In this document: positions 20,666 to 35,060 of the stretch, piece by piece | How the letters are laid out: the number at the start of each line of letters is the position of its first letter | Position numbering within the stretch: the stretch's first letter is position 1 | Assembly: GCA_932521035.1 (NCBI GenBank) | Contig: OW051496.1 | Span: 10,044,001-10,108,000 of the forward strand | Length of the DNA stretch: 64,000 bases | Direction of reading: 5' to 3' | From: Oscheius dolichura | Taxonomy: Eukaryota > Nematoda > Chromadorea > Rhabditida > Rhabditidae | Program-made: the position numbers and the translations under genes | The notes under the pieces: generated by a model | Told to the model about the DNA's origin: nothing | The model's input: the letters and a program-made list of their open reading frames with translations, nothing else | Databases searched by the model: none

Positions 20666-21253
20666 GACCGACGCCGGAATAGCTAGTGAATGAGAAGATT
20701 AGGGAGACAGAAGCTACACGTCAATTTCATTGGTTAACATCTGTCGTTACAAAGGGATTTAATGACTAACCAATTATTCTTCTTGTCTTCGACAGGATTG
20801 AGATTAATAATAAACCTGAATACCCCTGAATTGTTGATATAGACTGGAGGCCGGCGACGGGACAGAACCACAGGGTTTACCTCTTGAATAAGGTTAGGAA
20901 TTAGTTTACTCCCCAAATATTGGTAGACGATTAAAGCTACACCTCTTATGACCCTGAATTACGCTCCGTAGAACTCCCTCTCTTGGTTACGAGCCGTCAG
21001 AATGCCGGCACCGGAGTAAGGCCGACCTTCCGCCTCCAAACAGGTTTTACTCCCTGGAACCGACTGCTCCTGGCGGCCAGTTCTCCACAATATTTCATGC
21101 GTTTTTTGTCCTCTTTAAAGTTCTGTTTGTAGTGACCCTGTTCGTTGAAGGAGGAGCCCTTCGTGAGAAGAGCTGTCATCTTCGGAGCATTCGAATTCTT
21201 GAACTGGAAGGAAGTGCTGAAAATTGGTCTTCCTCAATGGAATTTTAAGTTAA

Positions 21254-21283
21254 GGTAGGGCAACATGTAGATGTTGCCCTACC
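21254..21283. repeat. 30-base perfect hairpin at start of array 1
   Basis: Arms GGTAGGGCAACAT and ATGTTGCCCTACC with GTAG loop. Only at the cassette/array junction does the hairpin extend to 13-base arms; ordinary units have GGTTC before the core and keep 8. It is repeated exactly at 45712-45741. Confidence 0.9.
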
Positions 21284-24200
21284 GTAGTTGCCTCTGATTT
21301 CCCGTGGTTCGGCAACATGTAGATGTTGCCCTACCGTAGTTGCCTCTGATTTCCCGTGGTTCGGCAACATGTAGATGTTGCCCTACCGTAGTTGCCTCTG
21401 ATTTGCCGTGGTTCGGCAACATGGAGATGTTGCCCTACCGTAGTTGCTTCTGATTTGTGGTGGTTCGGCAACATGTAGATGTTGCCCTACCGTAGTTGCC
21501 TCTGATTTCCCGTGGTTCGGCAACATGTAGATGTTGCCCTACCGTAGTTGCCTCTGATTTGCCGTGGTTCGGCAACATGGAGATGTTGCCCTACCGTAGT
21601 TGCTTCTGATTTGTGGTGGTTCGGCAACATGTAGATGTTGCCCTACCGTAGTTGCCTCTGATTTCCCGTGGTTCGGCAACATGTAGATGTTGCCCTACCG
21701 TAGTTGCCTCTGATTTCCCGTGGTTCGGCAACATGTAGATGTTGCCCTACCGTAGTTGCCTCTGATTTGCCGTGGTTCGGCAACATGTAGATGTTGCCCT
21801 ACCGTAGTTGCCTCTGATTTGTGGTGGTTCGGCAACATGTAGATGTTGCCCTACCGTAAGGTCCCTTCTTCTGATTTCCCGTGGTTCGGCAACATGTAGA
21901 TGTTGCCCTACCGTAAGGTCCCCTCTTCTGATTTCCCGTGGTTCGGCAACATGTAGATGTTGCCCTACCGTAGTTGCTTCTGATTTGCCGTGGTTCGGCA
22001 ACATGTAGATGTTGCTCTACCGTAATTGCTTCTGATTTGCCGTGGTTCGGCAACATGTAGATGTTGCCCTACCGTAATTGCTTCTGATTTGCCGTGGTTC
22101 GGCAACATGTAGATGTTGCCCTACCGTAATTGCTTCTGATTTGCCGTGGTTCGGCAACATGTAGATGTTGCCCTACCGTAGTTGCTTCTGATTTGTGGTG
22201 GTTCGGCAACATGTAGATGTTGCCCTACCGTAATTGCTTCTGATTTGCCGTGGTTCGGCAACATGTAGATGTTGCCCTACCGTAGTTGCTTCTGATTTAT
22301 GGTGGTTCGGCAACATGTAGATGTTGCCCTACCGTAGTTGCTTCTGATTTATGGTGGTTCGGCAACATGTAGATGTTGCCCTACCGTAGTTGCTTCTGAT
22401 TTGTGGTGGTTCGGCAACATGTAGATGTTGCCCTACCGTAGTTGCTTCTGATTTGCCGTGGTTCGGCAACATGTAGATGTTGCCCTACCGTAAGGTCCCT
22501 TCTTCTGATTTCCCGTGGTTCGGCAACATGTAGATGTTGCCCTACCGTAGTTGCCTCTGATTTGTGGTGGTTCGGCAACATGTAGATGTTGCCCTACCGT
22601 AGTTGCTTCTGATTTGCCGTGGTTCGGCAACATGTAGATGTTGCCCTACCGTAAGGTTCCTTCTTCTGATTTCCCGTGGTTCGGCAACATGTAGATGTTG
22701 CCCTACCGTAAGGTTCCTTCTTCTGATTTCCCGTGGTTCGGCAACATGTAGATGTTGCCCTACCGTAGTTGCTTCTGATTTGCCGTGGTTCGGCAACATG
22801 TAGATGTTGCCCTACCGTAGTTGCTTCTGATTTGCCGTGGTTCGGCAACATGTAGATGTTGCCCTACCGTAGTTGCTTCTGATTTGTGGTGGTTCGGCAA
22901 CATGTAGATGTTGCCCTACCGTAAGGTCCCTTCTTCTGATTTCCCGTGGTTCGGCAACATGTAGATGTTGCCCTACCGTAGTTGCCTCTGATTTGCCGTG
23001 GTTCGGCAACATGTAGATGTTGCCCTACCGTAATTGCTTCTGATTTGCCGTGGTTCGGCAACATGTAGATGTTGCCCTACCGTAAGGTCCCCTCTTCTGA
23101 TTTGCCGTGGTTCGGCAACATGTAGATGTTGCCCTACCGTAAGGTCCCCTCTTCTGATTTGCCGTGGTTCGGCAACATGTAGATGTTGCCCTACCGTAAC
23201 TGCTTCTGATTTGCCGTGGTTCGGCAACATGTAGATGTTGCCCTACCGTAGTTGCTTCTGATTTGTGGTGGTTCGGCAACATGTAGATGTTGCCCTACCG
23301 TAATTGCTTCCGATTTGCCGTGGTTCGGCAACATGTAGATGTTGCCCTACCGTAAGGTCCCCTCTTCTGATTTGCCGTGGTTCGGCAACATGTAGATGTT
23401 GCCCTACCGTAATTGCTTCTGATTTGCCGTGGTTCGGCAACATGTAGATGTTGCCCTACCGTAATTGCTTCCGATTTGCCGTGGTTCGGCAACATGTAGA
23501 TGTTGCCCTACCGCAGTTGCTTCTGATTTGCCGTGGTTCGGCAACATGTAGATGTTGCCCTACCGTAGTTGCTTCTGATTTGCCGTGGTTCGGCAACATG
23601 TAGATGTTGCCCTACCGTAAGGTCCCCTCTTCTGATTTGCCGTGGTTCGGCAACATGTAGATGTTGCCCTACCGTAAGGTCCCCTCTTCTGATTTGACGT
23701 GGTTCGGCAACATGTAGATGTTGCCCTACCGTAAGGTCCCCTCTTCTGATTTGCCGTGGTTCGGCAACATGTAGATGTTGCCCTACCGTAAGGTCCCCTC
23801 TTCTGATTTGACGTGGTTCGGCAACATGTAGATGTTGCCCTACCGTAAGGTCCCCTCTTCTGATTTGACGTGGTTCGGCAACATGTAGATGTTGCCCTAC
23901 CGTAAGGTCCCCTCTTCTGATTTGACGTGGTTCGGCAACATGTAGATGTTGCCCTACCGTAAGGTCCCCTCTTCTGATTTGACGTGGTTCGGCAACATGT
24001 AGATGTTGCCCTACCGTAAGGTCCCCTCTTCTGATTTGACGTGGTTCGGCAACATGTAGATGTTGCCCTACCGTAAGGTCCCCTCTTCTGATTTGACGTG
24101 GTTCGGCAACATGTAGATGTTGCCCTACCGTAAGGTCCCCTCTTCTGATTTGCCGTGGTTCGGCAACATGTAGATGTTGCCCTACCGTAGTTGCTTCTGA

Positions 24201-27200
24201 TTTGCCGTGGTTCGGCAACATGTAGATGTTGCCCTACCGTAGTTGCTTCTGATTTGCCGTGGTTCGGCAACATGTAGATGTTGCCCTACCGTAAGGTCCC
24301 TTCTTCTGATTTGCCGTGGTTCGGCAACATGTAGATGTTGCCCTACCGTAGTTGCTTCTGATTTGCCGTGGTTCGGCAACATGTAGATGTTGCCCTACCG
24401 TAATTGCTTCTGATTTGCCGTGGTTCGGCAACATGTAGATGTTGCCCTACCGTAAGGTCCCTTCTTCTGATTTGCCGTGGTTCGGCAACATGTAGATGTT
24501 GCCCTACCGTAGTTGCTTCTGATTTGCCGTGGTTCGGCAACATGTAGATGTTGCCCTACCGTAAGGTTCCTTCTTCTGATTTCCGTTGTTCGGCAAAACG
24601 TAGATGTTGCCCTACCGTAAGGTTCCTTCTTCTGATTTCCGTTGTTCGGCAACATGTAGATGTTGCCCTACCGTAACTGCTTCTGATTTGACGTGGTTCG
24701 GCAACATGTAGATGTTGCCCTACCGTAGTTGCTTCTGATTTGCCGTGGTTCGGCAGCATGTAGATGTTGCCCTACCGTAGTTGCCTCTGATTTGTGGTGG
24801 TTCGGCAACATGTAGATGTTGCCCTACCGTAGTTGCTTCTGATTTGCCGTGGTTCGGCAACATGTAGATGTTGCCCTACCGTAATTGCTTCTGATTTGCC
24901 GTGGTTCGGCAACATGTAGATGTTGCCCTACCGTAATTGCTTCTGATTTGCCGTGGTTCGGCAACATGTAGATGTTGCCCTACCGTAATTGCTTCTGATT
25001 TGCCGTGGTTCGGCAACATGTAGATGTTGCCCTACCGTAATTGCTTCTGATTTGCCGTGGTTCGGCAACATGTAGATGCTGCCCTACCGTAGTTGCTTCT
25101 GATTTGCCGTGGTTCGGCAACATGTAGATGTTGCCCTACCGTAGTTGCTTCTGATTTGCCGTGGTTCGGCAACATGTAGATGTTGCCCTACCGTAGTTGC
25201 CTCTGATTTGTGGTGGTTCGGCAACATGTAGATGTTGCCCTACCGTAGTTGCCTCTGATTTGTGGTGGTTCGGCAACATGTAGATGTTGCCCTACCGTAA
25301 GGTCCCTTCTTCTGATTTCCCGTGGTTCGGCAACATGTAGATGTTGCCCTACCGTAAGGTTCCTTCTTCTGATTTGCCGTGGTTCGGCAACATGTAGATG
25401 TTGCCCTACCGTAAGGTTCCTTCTTCTGATTTGCCGTGGTTCGGCAACATGTAGATGTTGCCCTACCGTAAGGTCCCTTCTTCTGATTTGCCGTGGTTCG
25501 GCAACATGTAGATGTTGCCCTACCGTAAGGTCCCTTCTTCTGATTTCCCGTGGTTCGGCAACATGTAGATGTTGCCCTACCGTAAGCTCCCTTCTTCTGA
25601 TTTGCCGTGGTTCGGCAACATGTAGATGTTGCCCTACCGTAAGGTCCCTTCTTCTGATTTGCCGTGGTTCGGCAACATGTAGATGTTGCCCTACCGTAAG
25701 GTTCCTTCTTCTGATTTCCCGTGGTTCGGCAACATGTAGATGTTGCCCTACCGTAAGGTCCCTTCTTCTGATTTGCCGTGGTTCGGCAACATGTAGATGT
25801 TGCCCTACCGTAAGGTCCCTTCTTCTGATTTGCCGTGGTTCGGCAACATGTAGATGTTGCCCTACCGTAAGGTCCCTTCTTCTGATTTCCCGTGGTTCGG
25901 CAACATGTAGATGTTGCCCTACCGTAAGGTCCCCTCTTCTGATTTCCCGTGGTTCGGCAACATGTAGATGTTGCCCTACCGTAAGGTTCCTTCTTCTGAT
26001 TTGCCGTGGTTCGGCAACATGTAGATGTTGCCCTACCGTAAGGTTCCTTCTTCTGATTTGCCGTGGTTCGGCAACATGTAGATGTTGCCCTACCGTAAGG
26101 TCCCTTCTTCTGATTTGCCGTGGTTCGGCAACATGTAGATGTTGCCCTACCGTAAGGTCCCTTCTTCTGATTTGCCGTGGTTCGGCAACATGTAGATGTT
26201 GCCCTACCGTAAGGTCCCTTCTTCTGATTTGCCGTGGTTCGGCAACATGTAGATGTTGCCCTACCGTAAGGTTCCTTCTTCTGATTTCCCGTGGTTCGGC
26301 AACATGTAGATGTTGCCCTACCGTAATTGCTTCTGATTTGCCGTGGTTCGGCAACATGTAGATGTTGCCCTACCGTAAGGTCCCTTCTTCTGATTTCCCG
26401 TGGTTCGGCAACATGTAGATGTTGCCCTACCGTAGTTGCTTCTGATTTGTGGTGGTTCGGCAACATGTAGATGTTGCCCTACCGTAGTTGCTTCTGATTT
26501 GTGGTGGTTCGGCAACATGTAGATGTTGCCCTACCGTAGTTGCTTCTGATTTGTGGTGGTTCGGCAACATGTAGATGTTGCCCTACCGTAGTTGCTTCTG
26601 ATTTGCCGTGGTTCGGCAACATGTAGATGTTGCCCTACCGTAGTTGCTTCTGATTTGCCGTGGTTCGGCAACATGTAGATGTTGCCCTACCGTAATTGCT
26701 TCTGATTTGCCGTGGTTCGGCAACATGTAGATGTTGCCCTACCGTAATTGCTTCTGATTTGCCGTGGTTCGGCAACATGTAGATGCTGCCCTACCGTAGT
26801 TGCTTCTGATTTGCCGTGGTTCGGCAACATGTAGATGTTGCCCTACCGTAATTGCTTCTGATTTGCCGTGGTTCGGCAACATGTAGATGTTGCCCTACCG
26901 TAATTGCTTCTGATTTGCCGTGGTTCGGCAACATGTAGATGCTGCCCTACCGTAGTTGCTTCTGATTTGCCGTGGTTCGGCAACATGTAGATGTTGCCCT
27001 ACCGTAGTTGCCTCTGATTTGTGGTGGTTCGGCAACATGTAGATGTTGCCCTACCGTAGTTGCCTCTGATTTGTGGTGGTTCGGCAACATGTAGATGTTG
27101 CCCTACCGTAAGGTCCCTTCTTCTGATTTCCCGTGGTTCGGCAACATGTAGATGTTGCCCTACCGTAAGGTCCCCTCTTCTGATTTCCCGTGGTTCGGCA

Positions 27201-30200
27201 ACATGTAGATGTTGCCCTACCGTAAGGTCCCTTCTTCTGATTTCCCGTGGTTCGGCAACATGTAGATGTTGCCCTACCGTAAGGTTCCTTCTTCTGATTT
27301 GCCGTGGTTCGGCAACATGTAGATGTTGCCCTACCGTAAGGTTCCTTCTTCTGATTTGCCGTGGTTCGGCAACATGTAGATGTTGCCCTACCGTAAGGTC
27401 CCTTCTTCTGATTTCCCGTGGTTCGGCAACATGTAGATGTTGCCCTACCGTAAGGTCCCTTCTTCTGATTTGCCGTGGTTCGGCAACATGTAGATGTTGC
27501 CCTACCGTAAGGTCCCTTCTTCTGATTTGCCGTGGTTCGGCAACATGTAGATGTTGCCCTACCGTAAGGTTCCTTCTTCTGATTTCCCGTGGTTCGGCAA
27601 CATGTAGATGTTGCCCTACCGTAAGGTCCCTTCTTCTGATTTGCCGTGGTTCGGCAACATGTAGATGTTGCCCTACCGTAAGGTCCCTTCTTCTGATTTC
27701 CCGTGGTTCGGCAACATGTAGATGTTGCCCTACCGTAAGGTCCCTTCTTCTGATTTGCCGTGGTTCGGCAACATGTAGATGTTGCCCTACCGTAAGGTCC
27801 CTTCTTCTGATTTGCCGTGGTTCGGCAACATGTAGATGTTGCCCTACCGTAGTTGCTTCTGATTTGCCGTGGTTCGGCAACATGTAGATGTTGCCCTACC
27901 GTAAGGTCCCTTCTTCTGATTTCCCGTGGTTCGGCAACATGTAGATGTTGCCCTACCGTAGTTGCTTCTGATTTGTGGTGGTTCGGCAACATGTAGATGT
28001 TGCCCTACCGTAATTGCTTCTGATTTGCCGTGGTTCGGCAACATGTAGATGTTGCCCTACCGTAAGGTCCCTTCTTCTGATTTCCCGTGGTTCGGCAACA
28101 TGTAGATGTTGCCCTACCGTAGTTGCTTCTGATTTGTGGTGGTTCGGCAACATGTAGATGTTGCCCTACCGTAGTTGCTTCTGATTTGTGGTGGTTCGGC
28201 AACATGTAGATGTTGCCCTACCGTAGTTGCTTCTGATTTGTGGTGGTTCGGCAACATGTAGATGTTGCCCTACCGTAATTGCTTCTGATTTGCCGTGGTT
28301 CGGCAACATGTAGATGTTGCCCTACCGTAAGGTCCCTTCTTCTGATTTCCCGTGGTTCGGCAACATGTAGATGTTGCCCTACCGTAGTTGCTTCTGATTT
28401 GTGGTGGTTCGGCAACATGTAGATGTTGCCCTACCGTAGTTGCTTCTGATTTGTGGTGGTTCGGCAACATGTAGATGTTGCCCTACCGTAATTGCTTCTG
28501 ATTTGCCGTGGTTCGGCAACATGTAGATGTTGCCCTACCGTAAGGTCCCTTCTTCTGATTTCCCGTGGTTCGGCAACATGTAGATGTTGCCCTACCGTAA
28601 GGTCCCTTCTTCTGATTTCCCGTGGTTCGGCAACATGTAGATGTTGCCCTACCGTAAGGTTCCTTCTTCTGATTTCCCGTGGTTCGGCAACATGTAGATG
28701 TTGCCCTACCGTAAGGTCCCTTCTTCTGATTTGCCGTGGTTCGGCAACATGTAGATGTTGCCCTACCGTAAGGTTCCTTCTTCTGATTTCCCGTGGTTCG
28801 GCAACATGTAGATGTTGCCCTACCGTAAGGTCCCTTCTTCTGATTTGCCGTGGTTCGGCAACATGTAGATGTTGCCCTACCGTAAGGTTCCTTCTTCTGA
28901 TTTCCCGTGGTTCGGCAACATGTAGATGTTGCCCTACCGTAAGGTCCCTTCTTCTGATTTGCCGTGGTTCGGCAACATGTAGATGTTGCCCTACCGTAGT
29001 TGCTTCTGATTTGCCGTGGTTCGGCAACATGTAGATGTTGCCCTACCGTAGTTGCTTCTGATTTGTGGTGGTTCGGCAACATGTAGATGTTGCCCTACCG
29101 TAGTTGCTTCTGATTTGTGGTGGTTCGGCAACATGTAGATGTTGCCCTACCGTAGTTGCTTCTGATTTGCCGTGGTTCGGCAACATGTAGATGTTGCCCT
29201 ACCGTAGTTGCTTCTGATTTGCCGTGGTTCGGCAACATGTAGATGTTGCCCTACCGTAACTGCTTCTGATTTGACGTGGTTCGGCAACATGTAGATGTTG
29301 CCCTACCGTAATTGCTTCTGATTTCCCGTGGTTCGGCAACATGTAGATGTTGCCCTACCGTAACTGCTTCTGATTTCCCGTGGTTCGGCAACATGTAGAT
29401 GTTGCCCTACCGTAACTGCTTCTGATTTGACGTGGTTCGGCAACATGTAGATGTTGCCCTACCGTAACTGCTTCTGATTTCCCGTGGTTCGGCAACATGT
29501 AGATGTTGCCCTACCGTAACTGCTTCTGATTTGACGTGGTTCGGCAACATGTAGATGTTGCCCTACCGTAAGGTCCCTTCTTCTGATTTCCCGTGGTTCG
29601 GCAACATGTAGATGTTGCCCTACCGTAAGGTTCCTTCTTCTGATTTGCCGTGGTTCGGCAACATGTAGATGTTGCCCTACCGTAAGGTTCCTTCTTCTGA
29701 TTTGCCGTGGTTCGGCAACATGTAGATGTTGCCCTACCGTAAGGTCCCTTCTTCTGATTTGCCGTGGTTCGGCAACATGTAGATGTTGCCCTACCGTAAG
29801 GTCCCTTCTTCTGATTTCCCGTGGTTCGGCAACATGTAGATGTTGCCCTACCGTAAGGTCCCTTCTTCTGATTTGCCGTGGTTCGGCAACATGTAGATGT
29901 TGCCCTACCGTAAGGTCCCTTCTTCTGATTTGCCGTGGTTCGGCAACATGTAGATGTTGCCCTACCGTAGTTGCTTCTGATTTGCCGTGGTTCGGCAACA
30001 TGTAGATGTTGCCCTACCGTAGTTGCTTCTGATTTGTGGTGGTTCGGCAACATGTAGATGTTGCCCTACCGTAGTTGCTTCTGATTTGTGGTGGTTCGGC
30101 AACATGTAGATGTTGCCCTACCGTAGTTGCTTCTGATTTGTGGTGGTTCGGCAACATGTAGATGTTGCCCTACCGTAGTTGCTTCTGATTTGCCGTGGTT

Positions 30201-33200
30201 CGGCAACATGTAGATGTTGCCCTACCGTAGTTGCTTCTGATTTGCCGTGGTTCGGCAACATGTAGATGTTGCCCTACCGTAGTTGCTTCTGATTTGCCGT
30301 GGTTCGGCAACATGTAGATGTTGCCCTACCGTAATTGCTTCTGATTTGCCGTGGTTCGGCAACATGTAGATGTTGCCCTACCGTAATTGCTTCTGATTTG
30401 CCGTGGTTCGGCAACATGTAGATGTTGCCCTACCGTAATTGGTTCTGATTTGCCGTGGTTCGGCAACATGTAGATGTTGCCCTACCGTAGTTGCCTCTGA
30501 TTTGTGGTGGTTCGGCAACATGTAGATGTTGCCCTACCGTAGTTGCCTCTGATTTGTGGTGGTTCGGCAACATGTAGATGTTGCCCTACCGTAAGGTCCC
30601 CTCTTCTGATTTCCCGTGGTTCGGCAACATGTAGATGTTGCCCTACCGTAAGGTCCCTTCTTCTGGTTTCCCGTGGTTCGGCAACATGTAGATGTTGCCC
30701 TACCGTAAGGTCCCCTCTTCTGATTTCCCGTGGTTCGGCAACATGTAGATGTTGCCCTACCGTAAGGTTCCTTCTTCTGATTTGCCGTGGTTCGGCAACA
30801 TGTAGATGTTGCCCTACCGTAAGGTTCCTTCTTCTGATTTGCCGTGGTTCGGCAACATGTAGATGTTGCCCTACCGTAAGGTCCCTTCTTCTGATTTCCC
30901 GTGGTTCGGCAACATGTAGATGTTGCCCTACCGTAAGGTCCCTTCTTCTGATTTCCCGTGGTTCGGCAACATGTAGATGTTGCCCTACCGTAAGGTTCCT
31001 TCTTCTGATTTGCCGTGGTTCGGCAACATGTAGATGTTGCCCTACCGTAAGGTCCCTTCTTCTGATTTGCCGTGGTTCGGCAACATGTAGATGTTGCCCT
31101 ACCGTAAGGTCCCTTCTTCTGATTTGCCGTGGTTCGGCAACATGTAGATGTTGCCCTACCGTAAGGTCCCTTCTTCTGATTTGCCGTGGTTCGGCAACAT
31201 GTAGGTGTTGCCCTACCGTAAGGTCCCTTCTTCTGATTTGCCGTGGTTCGGCAACATGTAGATGTTGCCCTACCGTAAGGTCCCTTCTTCTGATTTGCCG
31301 TGGTTCGGCAACATGTAGATGTTGCCCTACCGTAAGGTTCCTTCTTCTGATTTCCCGTGGTTCGGCAACATGTAGATGTTGCCCTACCGTAAGGTCCCTT
31401 CTTCTGATTTGCCGTGGTTCGGCAACATGTAGATGTTGCCCTACCGTAGTTGCTTCTGATTTGCCGTGGTTCGGCAACATGTAGATGTTGCCCTACCGTA
31501 GTTGCTTCTGATTTGTGGTGGTTCGGCAACATGTAGATGTTGCCCTACCGTAATTGCTTCTGATTTGCCGTGGTTCGGCAACATGTAGATGTTGCCCTAC
31601 CGTAAGGTCCCTTCTTCTGATTTCCCGTGGTTCGGCAACATGTAGATGTTGCCCTACCGTAAGGTTCCTTCTTCTGATTTCCCGTGGTTCGGCAACATGT
31701 AGATGTTGCCCTACCGTAAGGTCCCTTCTTCTGATTTGCCGTGGTTCGGCAACATGTAGATGTTGCCCTACCGTAAGGTTCCTTCTTCTGATTTCCCGTG
31801 GTTCGGCAACATGTAGATGTTGCCCTACCGTAAGGTCCCTTCTTCTGATTTGCCGTGGTTCGGCAACATGTAGATGTTGCCCTACCGTAGTTGCTTCTGA
31901 TTTGCCGTGGTTCGGCAACATGTAGATGTTGCCCTACCGTAGTTGCTTCTGATTTGTGGTGGTTCGGCAACATGTAGATGTTGCCCTACCGTAGTTGCTT
32001 CTGATTTGCCGTGGTTCGGCAACATGTAGATGTTGCCCTACCGTAACTGCTTCTGATTTGACGTGGTTCGGCAACATGTAGATGTTGCCCTACCGTAAGG
32101 TCCCTTCTTCTGATTTGCCGTGGTTCGGCAACATGTAGATGTTGCCCTACCGTAAGGTTCCTTCTTCTGATTTCCCGTGGTTCGGCAACATGTAGATGTT
32201 GCCCTACCGTAAGGTCCCTTCTTCTGATTTGCCGTGGTTCGGCAACATGTAGATGTTGCCCTACCGTAAGGTCCCTTCTTCTGATTTGCCGTGGTTCGGC
32301 AACATGTAGATGTTGCCCTACCGTAAGGTCCCTTCTTCTGATTTCCCGTGGTTCGGCAACATGTAGATGTTGCCCTACCGTAGTTGCTTCTGATTTGCCG
32401 TGGTTCGGCAACATGTAGATGTTGCCCTACCGTAAGGTCCCTTCTTCTGATTTCCCGTGGTTCGGCAACATGTAGATGTTGCCCTACCGTAGTTGCTTCT
32501 GATTTGTGGTGGTTCGGCAACATGTAGATGTTGCCCTACCGTAAGGTCCCTTCTTCTGATTTGCCGTGGTTCGGCAACATGTAGATGTTGCCCTACCGTA
32601 AGGTCCCTTCTTCTGATTTGCCGTGGTTCGGCAACATGTAGATGTTGCCCTACCGTAAGGTCCCTTCTTCTGATTTCCCGTGGTTCGGCAACATGTAGAT
32701 GTTGCCCTACCGTAAGGTCCCTTCTTCTGATTTGCCGTGGTTCGGCAACATGTAGATGTTGCCCTACCGTAAGGTCCCTTCTTCTGATTTGCCGTGGTTC
32801 GGCAACATGTAGATGTTGCCCTACCGTAGTTGCTTCTGATTTGCCGTGGTTCGGCAACATGTAGATGTTGCCCTACCGTAAGGTTCCTTCTTCTGATTTC
32901 CCGTGGTTCGGCAACATGTAGATGTTGCCCTACCGTAGTTGCCTCTGATTTGTGGTGGTTCGGCAACATGTAGATGTTGCCCTACCGTAAGGTCCCTTCT
33001 TCTGATTTCCCGTGGTTCGGCAACATGTAGATGTTGCCCTACCGTAAGGTCCCTTCTTCTGATTTCCCGTGGTTCGGCAACATGTAGATGTTGCCCTACC
33101 GTAAGGTTCCTTCTTCTGATTTGCCGTGGTTCGGCAACATGTAGATGTTGCCCTACCGTAAGGTCCCTTCTTCTGATTTCCCGTGGTTCGGCAACATGTA

Positions 33201-33863
33201 GATGTTGCCCTACCGTAAGGTCCCTTCTTCTGATTTGCCGTGGTTCGGCAACATGTAGATGTTGCCCTACCGTAGTTGCTTCTGATTTGTGGTGGTTCGG
33301 CAACATGTAGATGTTGCCCTACCGTAGTTGCTTCTGATTTGTGGTGGTTCGGCAACATGTAGATGTTGCCCTACCGTAAGGTCCCTTCTTCTGATTTGCC
33401 GTGGTTCGGCAACATGTAGATGTTGCCCTACCGTAAGGTCCCTTCTTCTGATTTGCCGTGGTTCGGCAACATGTAGATGTTGCCCTACCGTAGTTGCTTC
33501 TGATTTGTGGTGGTTCGGCAACATGTAGATGTTGCCCTACCGTAGTTGCTTCTGATTTGTGGTGGTTCGGCAACATGTAGATGTTGCCCTACCGTAGTTG
33601 CTTCTGATTTGCCGTGGTTCGGCAACATGTAGATGTTGCCCTACCGTAAGGTCCCCTCTTCTGATTTCCCGTGGTTCGGCAACATGTAGATGTTGCCCTA
33701 CCGTAAGGTCCCTTCTTCTGATTTGCCGTGGTTCGGCAACATGTAGATGTTGCCCTACCGTAGTTGCTTCTGATTTGCCGTGGTTCGGCAACATGTAGAT
33801 GTTGCCCTACCGTAAGGTTCCTTCTTCTGATTTCCCGTGGTTCGGCAACATGTAGATGTTGCC

Positions 33864-35060
33864 CTACCGTAGTTGCCTCTGATTTGTGGTGGTTCGGCAA
33901 CATGTAGATGTTGCCCTACCGTAGTTGCCTCTGATTTGTGGTGGTTCGGCAACATGTAGATGTTGCCCTACCGTAAGGTCCCTTCTTCTGATTTCCCGTG
34001 GTTCGGCAACATGTAGATGTTGCCCTACCGTAAGGTCCCTTCTTCTGATTTCCCGTGGTTCGGCAACATGTAGATGTTGCCCTACCGTAAGGTTCCTTCT
34101 TCTGATTTGCCGTGGTTCGGCAACATGTAGATGTTGCCCTACCGTAAGGTCCCTTCTTCTGATTTCCCGTGGTTCGGCAACATGTAGATGTTGCCCTACC
34201 GTAAGGTCCCTTCTTCTGATTTGCCGTGGTTCGGCAACATGTAGATGTTGCCCTACCGTAGTTGCTTCTGATTTGTGGTGGTTCGGCAACATGTAGATGT
34301 TGCCCTACCGTAGTTGCTTCTGATTTGTGGTGGTTCGGCAACATGTAGATGTTGCCCTACCGTAAGGTCCCTTCTTCTGATTTGCCGTGGTTCGGCAACA
34401 TGTAGATGTTGCCCTACCGTAAGGTCCCTTCTTCTGATTTGCCGTGGTTCGGCAACATGTAGATGTTGCCCTACCGTAGTTGCTTCTGATTTGCCGTGGT
34501 TCGGCAACATGTAGATGTTGCCCTACCGTAAGGTTCCTTCTTCTGATTTCCCGTGGTTCGGCAACATGTAGATGTTGCCCTACCGTAGTTGCCTCTGATT
34601 TGTGGTGGTTCGGCAACATGTAGATGTTGCCCTACCGTAGTTGCCTCTGATTTGTGGTGGTTCGGCAACATGTAGATGTTGCCCTACCGTAAGGTCCCTT
34701 CTTCTGATTTCCCGTGGTTCGGCAACATGTAGATGTTGCCCTACCGTAAGGTCCCTTCTTCTGATTTCCCGTGGTTCGGCAACATGTAGATGTTGCCCTA
34801 CCGTAAGGTTCCTTCTTCTGATTTGCCGTGGTTCGGCAACATGTAGATGTTGCCCTACCGTAAGGTCCCTTCTTCTGATTTCCCGTGGTTCGGCAACATG
34901 TAGATGTTGCCCTACCGTAAGGTCCCTTCTTCTGATTTGCCGTGGTTCGGCAACATGTAGATGTTGCCCTACCGTAGTTGCTTCTGATTTGTGGTGGTTC
35001 GGCAACATGTAGATGTTGCCCTACCGTAGTTGCTTCTGATTTGTGGTGGTTCGGCAACAT
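33864..35060. repeat. 716-base higher-order repeat inside array 1
   Basis: The order of unit variants at 33864-34344 recurs at 34580-35060, 716 bases on. That equals a whole number of units of the two lengths, which points to unequal exchange of a multi-unit block. Confidence 0.75.

Larger units (their letters stand above)
15503..21251 (-). repeat. Two-gene cassette, copy B (inverted, 3' truncated)
   Basis: Reverse complement of copy A from A position 15079 back to 9465. It lacks about 195 bases of the 3' end (the decarboxylase tail and the cassette right edge), having been joined to satellite with two or three bases of microhomology. It carries the 115-base duplication shared with C and five base differences in 15657-15815 that A, C and D do not have. 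Confidence 0.92.

Noticed and set aside
15503-21251. Copy B as a pure assembly echo of copy A
   Set aside because: B has private base changes and the 115-base duplication, so it is not a simple mirrored read of A, although its placement next to A could still be wrong.
25188-26466. Large repeat proteins of 300-400 residues with 19-residue periodicity
   Set aside because: The 57-base unit equals 19 codons, so runs of it stay open in several frames on both strands and close as soon as a 52-base unit shifts the frame. The starts and stops fall inside satellite units with no splice or promoter context.
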